Of a DNA stretch of 20,701 bases, positions 1 through 7,543 are shown in pieces. The DNA is from CAZKDV01 sp964551645 (GTDB lineage Bacteria > Bacteroidota > Bacteroidia > Bacteroidales > DTU049). Location of the stretch: contig CAZKDV010000038.1 of the NCBI GenBank assembly GCA_964551645.1, positions 1 to 20,701 on the forward strand. The letters run 5' to 3'. The number at the start of each line of letters is the position of its first letter. Position 1 is the first letter of the stretch. The position numbers and the translations under genes were made by a program. The notes under the pieces were generated by a model. The model was not told the origin of the DNA and searched no databases. It worked only from the letters and a program-made list of their open reading frames with translations.

Positions 1-436
1 TCCCAAGATATTCCATCAATTTTGCTTCACCTCCAGGAAAACCTGGTTGTTCTTCAACAATAGTAAAAATCTCAGCTTCGATAACTTCTTCTTCAACCGC
101 CTCAACTGCTGGTGCATAATATTCTTGTACAACAGTTTTTTGGTCTGCTTCAATATCTACAAAGAAATTATCTTCAACTTCAACATCATCTTCAACTATT
201 TCAATTTCAGGAGCCTGTGGAGGTGGTGGCTCTGGATCTTTTTCTTGTCGAGTTATTTCCATTTCTTCCTCAATTACCACAATTTCTTGTGTTTGAAATA
301 CTGATTCAGACACTTTATCATATCGTTTCCATTCAAAAGCAATTAAAACAACTGTTAATGAAAAAACTAAACCTATTTGAAAAAATAAATTTTTTCTAGG
401 TTCTAAATCTTTATTTGGATTTTTCTTAACTTCCAT
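1..436 (-). CDS. tonB: TonB family energy transducer, 3' end cut by window edge
   Basis: Links the proton-motive ExbB/ExbD motor in the inner membrane to outer-membrane receptors. About 145 codons are visible, read from ATG at 436. Residues 1-16 are charged and cytoplasmic, 17-34 form one membrane segment (LFFQIGLVFSLTVVLIAF), and a long acidic periplasmic linker follows with the proline-rich stretch DPEPPPPQAPE near residue 70. The last visible residues, EEQPGFPGGEAKLMEYLG, match the usual start of the C-terminal TonB domain in Bacteroidota. The rest lies outside the window. It follows the VanZ-like gene by 40 bp on the same strand. The likely partners exbB/exbD lie about 2-4 kb upstream on the same strand. 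The domain order is seen directly; the partnership is inferred. Confidence 0.88.
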   Translation of the reverse strand, partial: MEVKKNPNKDLEPRKNLFFQIGLVFSLTVVLIAFEWKRYDKVSESVFQTQEIVVIEEEMEITRQEKDPEPPPPQAPEIEIVEDDVEVEDNFFVDIEADQKTVVQEYYAPAVEAVEEEVIEAEIFTIVEEQPGFPGGEAKLMEYLG

Positions 437-476
437 AAAACATTTTTATTATCTAACTACAAAAATATGAACTTTA

Positions 477-899
477 TTATACTTTATTAAGTTTTTTATT
501 TTTAATTTTCAAATATCTTAAAATAAACGCACAAACAATACTTATTCCTACAATATTTGCAATAATATCTCCTAAATCAAACTGCCTATTAGATACATAT
601 TGCTGCATAATTTCTAAAACTACCGAATACAATATTCCAAAAATCAAAATATACTTCAAATATTTCTCTTTACTATAAGCTATAAACCAAACAAAAGCAA
701 ATACTCCAAAAATACAAACATGAATCAGTTTATCTATATTTTTGATTTTTAGCCAAGGATATTTAATATTTTCTGATGAATCAATTAATAATATTGTCGT
801 CAAAAAAATCGTATATACAATAGCTAAAGATAGCTTAATATACTTTGATTTTGGCAGCAATAAAGCATTATGCAATAAATGCTTTATAGCCTTCAGCAT
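477..899 (-). CDS. VanZ-like small membrane protein
   Basis: A 140-aa protein with about four hydrophobic segments. It carries VanZ-family signatures: DKLIHVCIFGVFAFVW around residues 56-71 and a later E-x-x-Q block (EIMQQYVSNRQFDLGDIIANIVG). VanZ-like proteins are widespread and mostly uncharacterised; VanZ itself gives low-level teicoplanin resistance, but that role should not be assumed here. The ATG start overlaps the end of gcvH by 32 bp. In-frame TTG codons further in (codons 9 and 14) could shorten the protein and remove the overlap. The gcvH-VanZ-tonB order suggests one transcription unit. The family call is firm; the function is unknown. Confidence 0.8.
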   Translation of the reverse strand: MLKAIKHLLHNALLLPKSKYIKLSLAIVYTIFLTTILLIDSSENIKYPWLKIKNIDKLIHVCIFGVFAFVWFIAYSKEKYLKYILIFGILYSVVLEIMQQYVSNRQFDLGDIIANIVGISIVCAFILRYLKIKNKKLNKV

Positions 900-1245
900 C
901 TAGTAAGTCGCTTATCTCAGAAACATCAGTAAGTTTTACTTTGATAATCCAACCTGCTTCGTAAGGAGATTCATTTATCATATCTGGATTATCTTCTAAA
1001 TCGGCATTACATTCTAATACTTCGCCTCCAACTGGCATATAAATATCAGATACAGTTTTCACAGCTTCTATTGTTCCAATAGTATCTCCTTTTGATAAAG
1101 TTTCTCCAACAGTATTAATTTCGACAAATACTATGTCTCCAAGTTGTTCTTGAGCATAATCAGTAATTCCGATATAGGCAATATCGCCTTCAATTCTTAA
1201 CCATTCATGGTCTTCTGAGTACTTTAAATTATCTAAAATGTTCAT
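868..1245 (-). CDS. gcvH: Glycine cleavage system H protein
   Basis: The lipoyl-carrying shuttle of the glycine cleavage complex. It moves the aminomethyl group from the P-protein to the T-protein and electrons to the L-protein, in the cytoplasm. The 125-aa length is normal. The N-terminus YSEDHEWLRIEGDIAYIGITDYAQ and the lipoylation block TIEAVKTVSDIYMP, with lipoyl Lys63, are diagnostic, and the acidic C-terminal helix is present. It starts 29 bp after the universal stress gene and overlaps the VanZ-like gene. No other gcv genes are in the window, so the H protein is encoded apart from P and T, as is common in this phylum. Confidence 0.97.
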   Translation of the reverse strand: MNILDNLKYSEDHEWLRIEGDIAYIGITDYAQEQLGDIVFVEINTVGETLSKGDTIGTIEAVKTVSDIYMPVGGEVLECNADLEDNPDMINESPYEAGWIIKVKLTDVSEISDLLDAEGYKAFIA

Positions 1246-1274
1246 AAAAATAATATTAAAAAGTTTTTTTATTG

Positions 1275-2114
1275 TTATACATATAATTTTTTAGGATGAA
1301 CGCTTAAAATTGGGATTGGAGAATGATTAACCATTTGTTGAGCAAAAGGACCAAGTAAAATATTTGAAAGTGCTGATTCTTGTTCAGTCATAATAACAAT
1401 TAAATCTGCTTTCTTTTGTTCTGCAAAATTAAGTGTTGCAGCTGTAATATTTGTTGCTTTCAAAGTATTTACAGAAGTTTTTATTTTATTAGTCTTAAAA
1501 TACTCTATCATTTGCCTACAATAGTTATCGACCCTAGTTTTTATAGCAGACACAGATGAAACATACAAGCCAAGTACCATAATCTCGGCATTTGTAGCTT
1601 TAGCAATTTCTCTCGCAAAAATCGCTTTTTGTCTAGTTTCTTTTGTACTATCTACTGGAAATATAATTTTTGAAATTTTGCTCGGGACAACATAACCTTG
1701 TCTTACAGTAAAAACTGGGCATGGAGATGCTGACACTATTCGGTTTGCATTACTTCCAATCCACAATTCTTCAAATCCAGAAATACCGTGTGTTCCAACT
1801 ATAATATAATTTGAATCATTATATTTAGCATGTGAACCAATTTCTTCAAATATCTTTCCTGAGCGTATTTTAAACTTTAATTCTCCAGAATGCAGTTCTT
1901 TACTATATTTTTTCTCAATTTCTTGAAATCGTCTATGCACCTCCTTCCTATATGATCCAAGACTATTATCAAATATTGAATCTTTAGGAGTCGGCTTATC
2001 CACCCAAGTCATAGTAATATTTGCTTTCATAGCATTTGCAAGAAAAATTGCATAATTAAGTGCATTCATTGCACCTTTTGAAAAATCCATTCCAACTAGT
2101 ATTTCTTTTTCCAT
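1275..2114 (-). CDS. Tandem-domain universal stress protein (UspA family)
   Basis: A 279-aa cytoplasmic protein made of two Usp domains, at about residues 1-142 and 145-279. Domain 1 begins KEILVGMDFSKGAMNAL and carries the ATP-binding loop pattern G-x2-G-x9-GS as GTHGISGFEELWIGSNANRIV, so it probably binds ATP. Domain 2 has only a degenerate version (TEQESALSNILLGPFAQQMV) lacking the glycine-rich loop, so only one half is likely to bind nucleotide. Proteins of this layout are common in Bacteroidota and are linked to survival under stress. It lies between exbD and gcvH on the same strand. Its precise role is unknown. Confidence 0.9.
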   Translation of the reverse strand: MEKEILVGMDFSKGAMNALNYAIFLANAMKANITMTWVDKPTPKDSIFDNSLGSYRKEVHRRFQEIEKKYSKELHSGELKFKIRSGKIFEEIGSHAKYNDSNYIIVGTHGISGFEELWIGSNANRIVSASPCPVFTVRQGYVVPSKISKIIFPVDSTKETRQKAIFAREIAKATNAEIMVLGLYVSSVSAIKTRVDNYCRQMIEYFKTNKIKTSVNTLKATNITAATLNFAEQKKADLIVIMTEQESALSNILLGPFAQQMVNHSPIPILSVHPKKLYV

Positions 2115-2196
2115 AGCAATTAAGTTTTAAATTTTATGCAAGTTACAAAAAAAAGTAAATAGAAGCAAAATATTATTCGATTATTTGATAAAAAAA

Positions 2197-2667
2197 TTAG
2201 TCTGAAACGGCATCGCCTTTTCTGGTAGAATAATTGATTTTGAATGCACTTGCATATCTCAATTCTTGCTTAACATCAGTAACAACTCCCATCTTAGTAG
2301 CTTTATCAACTTTCAGAGATGTTGTTAAAAAATGTCTATCTACTTCATTTCTTGCAAGTCGCTCCATAGTAATAAACTCAGCAATATCAGATGTTCTAGC
2401 ATAACTATCATTTAACTGAATACGAGGTTCAACACCGTAAATAGTTGTATTCATAGGTTCTCCTATATAAATATAGCTAACCAAAGCTTTTCGTTCAAGT
2501 TTTTGAACTTCTGTTGCTGCGGGAACTTTAATTTTTACATATAATGTTGTTTCTCTAATAGTTGTAATAACCATAAAGAAGAATAGGAACATAAATATAA
2601 TATCAGACATAGAACCAGTGTTGATTCCAGGAACTGTAGGTTTTTCATCTTTTTTAAATCTAGCCAT
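2197..2667 (-). CDS. exbD: ExbD/TolR-type biopolymer transport protein (second copy)
   Basis: A 156-aa subunit of the proton-driven motor. A short cytoplasmic N-terminus is followed by one membrane helix (about residues 20-38) carrying the conserved acidic residue in NTGSMSDIIFMFLFFFMVITT. The aspartate in SMSD is expected to be the proton-carrying residue. A periplasmic domain follows. Its ATG overlaps the stop of the upstream exbD by one base (TAATG), so the two are translationally coupled. Two unequal ExbD proteins side by side are usual in Bacteroidota and suggest a mixed ExbD pair around the ExbB ring. Confidence 0.92.
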   Translation of the reverse strand: MARFKKDEKPTVPGINTGSMSDIIFMFLFFFMVITTIRETTLYVKIKVPAATEVQKLERKALVSYIYIGEPMNTTIYGVEPRIQLNDSYARTSDIAEFITMERLARNEVDRHFLTTSLKVDKATKMGVVTDVKQELRYASAFKINYSTRKGDAVSD

Positions 2668-3239
2668 TACTTACTTCCTCCTGTATCTTTAGGTTCTGCT
2701 TCTGATATTTTCAATGGAATTGCTGTTCTAATAGCAAGTTGTTGTTCTGGATCTTTTATGTCATCAAATTTACTTCCAAACCTTTCCATAGAAAGTTCAT
2801 CACGAATTTCATTAAAAGCCGCCGTCAACTCATTTTGCACTTTTATATACATTGAATATGAAGTTCCTCTATCGTTTTGCAGAGAAATAACTCCTCTTGA
2901 GACAGGATATTTTCCGAGCAAATTAATTTCTACCATTTCTTTTTCTGGTAGCTTAGGGTCATTATATGTATTCAAAATGAATTTTTTTGCTTCTTTCCTA
3001 AGAGTTTTAATGTCTCCTGGTTGTTTTCTAACTAATAGTTGATCGTGTGCATTAATCAAAACTACAAATGTATTTCTTTCTTTAACTTGCACATCTACTT
3101 GTTCAACTGGTGGAGGTGGCAGAAGACGATTAATACCCAAATCAGTATCTATAGAAGATGTCAACAAGAAAAATGTAAGGAGCAGAAATGAAATATCTGC
3201 CATAGATGCTGTATTTAATTCAGGTGTTTTTCTAGCCAT
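2667..3239 (-). CDS. exbD: ExbD/TolR-type biopolymer transport protein (first copy)
   Basis: A 190-aa ExbD-like protein. The N-terminus MARKTPELNTASMADISFLLLTFFLLTSS holds the single membrane helix and the conserved aspartate (SMADISF). The periplasmic part starts with a proline run (LLPPPPVEQ), a hallmark of the Bacteroidota ExbD type, and is longer than in the following copy. It is coupled to that copy by a one-base overlap and starts only 5 bp after the small 3-TM gene, so all four genes from exbB on form one operon. Confidence 0.93.
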   Translation of the reverse strand: MARKTPELNTASMADISFLLLTFFLLTSSIDTDLGINRLLPPPPVEQVDVQVKERNTFVVLINAHDQLLVRKQPGDIKTLRKEAKKFILNTYNDPKLPEKEMVEINLLGKYPVSRGVISLQNDRGTSYSMYIKVQNELTAAFNEIRDELSMERFGSKFDDIKDPEQQLAIRTAIPLKISEAEPKDTGGSK

Positions 3240-3244
3240 AATAA

Positions 3245-3580
3245 TTATTTTTTTAGAAGTCGTGATATTTGAACATATATCAATGTTCCTACAACTCCGA
3301 GCATTAAAATATAAAGACTAATTACAGCGCTTCCAATAATTTTGCTGTATTTTGGATTTGTCTCAGTTTTATCAAAGAAGTTCATAGATACATCGGTTGA
3401 AGATGATAAAAGATAAGCTATAACAAATACAGCTAGCAATATCAATATACCAAATAATGAACTTTTGACATTTTTAAAGTCCTTAACTATAGCCATAACT
3501 GCAAAATAGAATATAATAATTAATGCAATTATAACCAAAATATAAGTTAAGTACAATCCTATATTTATAAGTGAATTCAT
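3245..3580 (-). CDS. Small three-TM protein between exbB and exbD
   Basis: A 111-aa protein with three clear hydrophobic helices at about residues 7-30, 42-60 and 84-106 and a basic C-terminal tail (SRLLKK). A polar loop of about 23 residues (SSSTDVSMNFFDKTETNPKY) lies between helices 2 and 3. I recognise no enzymatic motif. It starts 9 bp after exbB and ends 5 bp before exbD. Its fixed place in this operon suggests an accessory subunit or assembly factor of the ExbB/ExbD motor. That role is inferred from context only. Confidence 0.8.
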   Translation of the reverse strand: MNSLINIGLYLTYILVIIALIIIFYFAVMAIVKDFKNVKSSLFGILILLAVFVIAYLLSSSTDVSMNFFDKTETNPKYSKIIGSAVISLYILMLGVVGTLIYVQISRLLKK

Positions 3581-3589
3581 ATTTTTATA

Positions 3590-4408
3590 TTATTTTGATT
3601 TATATTTTACAATCATATCCATAAAACTAATGCTTGAATCTTCCATGTCAGTAACAAGTGATTCAATTTTCGCTACTAAATAGTTATATAAAATTTGTAA
3701 AATAATAGCAGTAATCAAACCAAATACTGTAGTAATAAGAGCTACTTTCATACCCCCGGCAACAACTGTAGGAGAAATATCACCTGCTGTTTCGATTGCA
3801 TCAAATGCTTGAACCATACCGACAACTGTACCTAAGAAACCTAACATAGGTGCTACAGCGATGAAAAGAGAAATCCAAGAAAGATTACTTTCAAGTCTTG
3901 CCATTTGAACACCACCATAAGACACAATTGATTTTTCAATTATATCAATATTTTCATTTAATCTATCTAGTCCTTGATAAAAAATACTTGCAATAGGACC
4001 TCTTGTGGATCTACATAATTCTTTAGCTCCTTCAACACCTTTAGAAGCAAGTGTACTTTCAAGGTTAAGTAAAAGTTTTTTTGTATTAGTTGTGGCAAGG
4101 TTTAAATAAAGGATTCTCTCAATAACAAGAGCTAACCCAAGTATCAGACAGAGTAATATTGGGGTCATCCAGCCAGGACCACCTTCAATAAATTTTTCTT
4201 TAAGTCCTTGGTGAAAAGATTTATGCTCTTCTACAAATTCCTCTTCAAATTCAGCAGAAATGTCAGTAACTTGGGGAGTAACTTCATTTGCTTCATCAGT
4301 AACTACTTCAGTGTTTTCTGCATTATTATCAGCTTCTTGAGCAACTAAAGTAAATGTTGCAAATGTAAACATAGTTGCAACTACAAATAATGAAATTAGT
4401 TTTTTCAT
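3590..4408 (-). CDS. exbB: MotA/TolQ/ExbB proton channel family protein
   Basis: The channel-forming ring subunit of the TonB-energising motor. The protein is 272 aa. Residues 1-23 form a hydrophobic signal-like helix (MKKLISLFVVATMFTFATFTLVA), and an unusual acidic linker rich in Glu and Asp follows (about 24-65). The ExbB core comes next: TM1 near 80-100 (PILLCLILGLALVIERILYL), then TM2 and TM3 in the conserved block SWISLFIAVAPMLGFLGTVVGMVQAF and VAGGMKVALITTVFGLITAI. The glycine/proline-rich TM2 and the threonines facing the pore are typical. It is the first gene of the exbB-3TM-exbD-exbD operon and lies 49 bp after tRNA-Ser. I saw no clear promoter of its own. Confidence 0.93.
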   Translation of the reverse strand: MKKLISLFVVATMFTFATFTLVAQEADNNAENTEVVTDEANEVTPQVTDISAEFEEEFVEEHKSFHQGLKEKFIEGGPGWMTPILLCLILGLALVIERILYLNLATTNTKKLLLNLESTLASKGVEGAKELCRSTRGPIASIFYQGLDRLNENIDIIEKSIVSYGGVQMARLESNLSWISLFIAVAPMLGFLGTVVGMVQAFDAIETAGDISPTVVAGGMKVALITTVFGLITAIILQILYNYLVAKIESLVTDMEDSSISFMDMIVKYKSK

Positions 4409-4457
4409 AATCGATGTTTTTTTCTTGGTTAATTATTATGTATTAAAAATTAGTTTG

Positions 4458-4545
4458 CGGAGAGAAAGGGATTCGAACCCTTGATTCGCTTTCGACGAAT
4501 ACACGCTTTCCAAGCGTGCGCCTTCAACCACTCGGCCACCTCTCC
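4458..4545 (-). tRNA. tRNA-Ser (anticodon GGA)
   Basis: An 88-nt type II tRNA. The 7-bp acceptor stem (GGAGAGG with TCTCTCC, discriminator G), the D-arm, a 5-bp anticodon stem CACGC/GCGTG with loop TTGGAAA (anticodon GGA at 4509-4511), a long variable arm (TTCG/CGAA stem) and a T-arm with TTCGAAT loop can all be folded by eye. GGA reads UCC and UCU. CCA is not encoded and must be added after transcription. Confidence 0.96.
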
Positions 4546-4654
4546 CCAAAAACAAATATCATTCATTTTTGGAGGGTGCTAAATTAATACTTTTTTTCAA
4601 CTTGCAAATCATTTTTAATAAGTTTTTTTAATCTTGATGAACTTCAATAGATTT

Positions 4655-4697
4655 TAATAAAAAACCTCAAACTATAAAGTATATAATCTGAGGTTTT
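4655..4697 (-). terminator. Intrinsic terminator after rpmA
   Basis: A perfect 9-bp inverted repeat, AAAACCTCA at 4661-4669 and TGAGGTTTT at 4689-4697, with a 19-nt loop. On the minus strand the stem is followed by TTTTTTATT. It lies 25 bp past the rpmA stop, so it most likely ends the rplU-rpmA transcript. Confidence 0.75.
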
Positions 4698-4722
4698 AAA
4701 TAACAAATAATAATATTTTTTA

Positions 4723-4977
4723 TTATTCTGTTACAATACTAACATAAGAGCGATTATCTTTTTTTCTTTTAAATTCAACCGTTCCATCAATTAATGCAAA
4801 AAGTGTATGATCTTTGCCAATTCCGATATGATCACCAGGGTGATGTACAGTTCCTCTTTGGCGTACAATTATATTACCAGCTTTTGCAAATTGACCACCA
4901 TATACTTTTACGCCTAAGCGTTTACTATGTGATTCTCTTCCGTTCTGCGAACTACCAACTCCTTTCTTGTGTGCCAT
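4723..4977 (-). CDS. rpmA: 50S ribosomal protein L27
   Basis: An 84-aa large-subunit protein whose N-terminal tail reaches toward the peptidyl transferase centre. MAHKKGVGSSQNGRESHSKRLGVK and the GNIIVRQRGTVHHPGDHIGIGKDHTLFAL block are diagnostic. There is no N-terminal cleavable extension of the Firmicutes type; the protein starts directly with MAHKKG. It lies 52 bp after rplU in the usual rplU-rpmA pair and is followed by a strong terminator. Confidence 0.98.
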   Translation of the reverse strand: MAHKKGVGSSQNGRESHSKRLGVKVYGGQFAKAGNIIVRQRGTVHHPGDHIGIGKDHTLFALIDGTVEFKRKKDNRSYVSIVTE

Positions 4978-5029
4978 AATTTTATATTTTTATAGTATTA
5001 TTAACTAATTTATTTTCAATATGATTTTT

Positions 5030-5353
5030 TTACTTCGCCGAAGTAACTATATCTTCAATAAGTATTTGTGAAAATTGTTGACGATGTCCATTAAGTTTTT
5101 GATAACCTTTACGGCGTTTTTTCTTGAAAACAAAAACCTTATCTCCTTTTTTATGAGCTAAAACTTTTGCAACAACTTGAATACCTTCCACATAAGGCTT
5201 TCCAACAGTAACTTTACCATCTTCATCACTAAAAAGCAATATATCTTTTAATTCAATATTGACACCTTCTTCAATATCAAGACGATGAACAAATATTTTA
5301 TTGTCTTTCTTAATCTTAAATTGCTGACCAGCAATATTTACAATAGCATACAT
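5030..5353 (-). CDS. rplU: 50S ribosomal protein L21
   Basis: A 107-aa large-subunit protein. It begins MYAIVNIAGQQFKIKKDNKIFVHRL and carries the C-terminal signature KKKRRKGYQKLNGHRQQFSQILIEDI, the typical 23S-rRNA-binding basic loop. It is the first gene of the rplU-rpmA operon. A phylum-type -7 box lies 27 bp upstream of the ATG. Confidence 0.98.
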   Translation of the reverse strand: MYAIVNIAGQQFKIKKDNKIFVHRLDIEEGVNIELKDILLFSDEDGKVTVGKPYVEGIQVVAKVLAHKKGDKVFVFKKKRRKGYQKLNGHRQQFSQILIEDIVTSAK

Positions 5354-5379
5354 AATATTTCATTTTCCAAATTGGTTTG

Positions 5380-5387
5380 CAAAAATA
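5380..5387 (-). promoter_or_regulatory. Likely -7 box of the rplU-rpmA promoter
   Basis: On the minus strand this reads TATTTTTG, a full match to the Bacteroidota -7 consensus TAnnTTTG, 26 bp from the rplU ATG. I found no convincing TTTG box 19-21 bp upstream, so the call rests on the -7 box alone. Confidence 0.5.
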
Positions 5388-5485
5388 ATACTTTTTTATT
5401 AAATGGAATGAATTTTTTAAAAAATAAATGCTAATTTTAGTTAGATGCTATAAAATTAAACATATCGAAGTTTGACAAATCTATT

Positions 5486-6232
5486 CTATTTTTCTTGCAC
5501 AAATCTATTAATTAGAGAACTTAGAGATTTGAACGAAGGTTTGTTAATGTCCCAATGTTTATTATTTATTGTATTCTGAAAAAAACTCAAAGCTGAATCT
5601 TTATCCTCAAACTTTGATATTTCTTCAATAAAAACTTCGTACTCGATTTTGTTTCCATTGAAGAGTTCATTTATATATGTAAACCTATCGTTAATTCCTA
5701 TCGCCTTTTTTAAATCTTTAACAGGATTGCTCTCAAACTTATTGCCAATACTTGTGTCTTCAGCATTGTTGTGTAATTTATCATGCAATGAAGTATTTGA
5801 AGTTTTAAATTTATCGTACAAGATTTGATTTTTTTCTCCTGATTGTGGTTCTACATCTAATACATTATTAACTGCTTCATTTGTTTTTTCTAAATCTTCA
5901 ATCTTTTTATCTTGTTGCTCTTCAACAAGCTCAATGGTATCAGCTACTGTTTGAATATCTTCTTGAATTGTATCTTCTTCAATAAAAACCTCTTCTGACT
6001 CAACTAATGCCTCTTCTACTTTACTTACTGCAAAATCTTTTTCAATTATTACATTATCTGTTTTTTGTAAGGTATTTAACAAATTATATATTTCTTTGAG
6101 AGAATGCTGAAGGATATCAATATCAAATTTAGATAGTTCATCTTTTGATTTAGAATCTCTGATGGTTTTAAACTGCTCTTGAAATATATCAAAATATGCA
6201 ATTAATTTTTCTTTTTGCTCGTAAAATTTCAT
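5486..6232 (-). CDS. Acidic hypothetical protein with conserved C-terminal domain
   Basis: A 248-aa, probably cytoplasmic protein with no signal peptide or membrane helix. Residues 1-70 are helical and charged. Residues about 70-125 form a very acidic, coiled-coil-like stretch rich in Glu, Asp and Val, with low complexity. The C-terminal domain (about 170-248, starting DLKKAIGINDRFTYINELFNGN) resembles a domain I associate with Bacteroidota hypothetical proteins; no function is known to me. It is divergent from tdk and has its own promoter. It ends with TAG, which shows that TAG acts as a normal stop in this genome. Confidence 0.75.
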   Translation of the reverse strand: MKFYEQKEKLIAYFDIFQEQFKTIRDSKSKDELSKFDIDILQHSLKEIYNLLNTLQKTDNVIIEKDFAVSKVEEALVESEEVFIEEDTIQEDIQTVADTIELVEEQQDKKIEDLEKTNEAVNNVLDVEPQSGEKNQILYDKFKTSNTSLHDKLHNNAEDTSIGNKFESNPVKDLKKAIGINDRFTYINELFNGNKIEYEVFIEEISKFEDKDSALSFFQNTINNKHWDINKPSFKSLSSLINRFVQEK

Positions 6233-6248
6233 AATCTTTGTAAATTTG
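6214..6248 (+). promoter_or_regulatory. Probable tdk promoter
   Basis: TTTG at 6214-6217 and TAAATTTG at 6241-6248 match the Bacteroidota -33 and -7 boxes. The 23-bp spacing is at the long end of what is accepted. The predicted start of transcription falls about 35 bp before the tdk ATG. The -33 box lies inside the first codons of the divergent gene. Confidence 0.5.
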
Positions 6249-6260
6249 TCATGATTTTTA

Positions 6261-6292
6261 CAAAATTACAATTTTAAAATAATTGCTTACAA
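6261..6292 (-). promoter_or_regulatory. Probable promoter of the divergent 248-aa gene
   Basis: On the minus strand TTG (6290-6292) and TAATTTTG (6261-6268) are separated by 21 bp, a good fit to the Bacteroidota consensus. The -33 box touches the tdk start codon, so the two divergent promoters overlap and may compete. Confidence 0.55.
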
Positions 6293-6879
6293 TGTTTTTA
6301 GAAAAAAGAATAAAAAAAGAATACCGACAAGGTTGGATTGAAGTGATTTGCGGAAGCATGTTTTCGGGTAAAACAGAAGAATTAATCAGAAGACTGAAAC
6401 GAGCCCGATTTGCAAATCAAAGAGTTGAAATATTTAAGCCTGCTATTGACATAAGATATAGCGAAATAGATATAGTCTCTCATAACGAAAACGCTATTTC
6501 ATCAACTCCGGTAACATCATCAGAAAATATTTTATTGCTTGCTCACGAAGTCGAAGTAGTTGGCATTGATGAAGCTCAGTTTTTTGATGAGCAAATAGTT
6601 AGTGTTTGCAATACATTAGCACAAAACGGAACAAGAGTTATCGTTGCTGGGCTTGATATGGATTATTTAGGAAATCCGTTTGGACCAATTCCATCGCTAC
6701 TTGCCATTGCCGAATATGTTACAAAAGTGCACGCTATATGTGTTGAATGTGGAAATTTAGCACAATACTCATATAGAAAAACACATAATAAAAAACTTAT
6801 TATGCTTGGAGAAAAAGAATCATACGCCCCATTATGTCGCAGATGTTTTAATGAACTTAAAACAGAACAATACATTTAA
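6292..6879 (+). CDS. tdk: Thymidine kinase (type II, zinc-containing)
   Basis: Phosphorylates thymidine to dTMP with ATP in the pyrimidine salvage pathway, in the cytoplasm. The 195-aa protein has the P-loop GSMFSGKT (residues 21-28), the DEAQFF block with the catalytic Glu94, the lasso-loop region GLDMDYLGNPFGP, and a structural zinc site made by C150, C153, C182 and C185 (CVEC and CRRC). An in-frame TTG at 6283 would add three residues. I prefer the ATG at 6292 because it gives the usual N-terminus and spacing. It is monocistronic and divergent from the 248-aa gene. Confidence 0.96.
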   Translation: MFLEKRIKKEYRQGWIEVICGSMFSGKTEELIRRLKRARFANQRVEIFKPAIDIRYSEIDIVSHNENAISSTPVTSSENILLLAHEVEVVGIDEAQFFDEQIVSVCNTLAQNGTRVIVAGLDMDYLGNPFGPIPSLLAIAEYVTKVHAICVECGNLAQYSYRKTHNKKLIMLGEKESYAPLCRRCFNELKTEQYI

Positions 6880-6945
6880 TTATAACTTATAATATCATAA
6901 AAAATCTTTATGTTGCATATATATCCATCGCATCAAATAATTATG

Positions 6946-6953
6946 TATATTTG
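6946..6953 (+). promoter_or_regulatory. Likely -7 box before the ArsR-type gene
   Basis: TATATTTG fits TAnnTTTG and lies 26 bp before the ATG. The nearest TTG upstream is 30 bp away (6913-6915), too far for a standard promoter, so only the -7 box is supported. Confidence 0.45.
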
Positions 6954-6979
6954 CACTTATTATATATAACTATACTACT

Positions 6980-7273
6980 ATGAAAACTAGAAATTTAGAT
7001 CAAAAAAAAATTACAAGTGTAGCAAGTAAATTCAGAGCAATTTCTCACCCAACACGCATTGCAATAATATATTTATTAGAAATTGAAAAAGAATTAAATG
7101 TAACTCAAATATACACAAAATTAAACTTAGTGCAAGCTGTTGCTTCTCACCACCTTAGCATATTAAAAAACAAAGGAATTGTAAATGCTCGTCGAGATGG
7201 AAAAAATACATTATATAGCTTAAAACCTAATTTAATTGTACAAATTACAGATTGTATAGAAAAATGCGGATAA
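6980..7273 (+). CDS. ArsR-type winged helix-turn-helix regulator
   Basis: A 97-aa single-domain DNA-binding protein. The ArsR-like core is plain: SKFRAISHPTRIAIIYLLEIEKELNVTQIY, then the recognition helix QAVASHHLSILKNKGIV and the wing RRDGKNTLYSL. The metal-binding ELCVCDL motif of classic ArsR/SmtB proteins is absent. Its only cysteines, CIEKCG, sit at the extreme C-terminus and could serve as a redox or metal switch; that is a guess. No target gene is adjacent: the next gene on the same strand is not in this window and the neighbour at 7544 is convergent. The family is sure, the signal unknown. Confidence 0.88.
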   Translation: MKTRNLDQKKITSVASKFRAISHPTRIAIIYLLEIEKELNVTQIYTKLNLVQAVASHHLSILKNKGIVNARRDGKNTLYSLKPNLIVQITDCIEKCG

Positions 7274-7543
7274 TTCTATTTCCTGCCAAAATCAGCCTAA
7301 ATCTCATCTCATATATCTGTTTGCCATTTTAATATAGTATATTCAGTATTATTTTTTTTTAACCAAATAAGTGCCCTTTCAAGCATTTCTGCAATTTGAG
7401 AACTTGTTTCTATTTTTGTTCGTATTTCTTTAAAGTTTACATTGCATAGAGATTCTCAAAAATATACATTATTAACATTCAATTGCTTAGTATTAAACTC
7501 TAACTCCAATATTTACTTCAATAAAAAAGTATTATTTGAATTC
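7274..7543. other. Gene-poor stretch with an ORF remnant
   Basis: No complete gene. On the minus strand 7309-7455 is open for 48 codons between two stops and reads like a protein tail (QIAEMLERALIWLKKNNTEYT), but there is no start codon before an internal ATG and I do not recognise it. It could be the decayed end of a lost gene. No clear promoter or terminator was seen. Confidence 0.35.

Noticed and set aside
47..399. Two overlapping plus-strand ORFs of 85 and 95 codons
   Set aside because: They are shadows of the tonB gene on the minus strand, which has a membrane helix, proline-rich linker and a recognisable start of the TonB domain.
477..899. VanZ-like gene as a glycopeptide resistance determinant
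   Set aside because: No vanA/vanX-type genes are nearby, and the core neighbourhood (gcvH, tonB) points to a housekeeping role.
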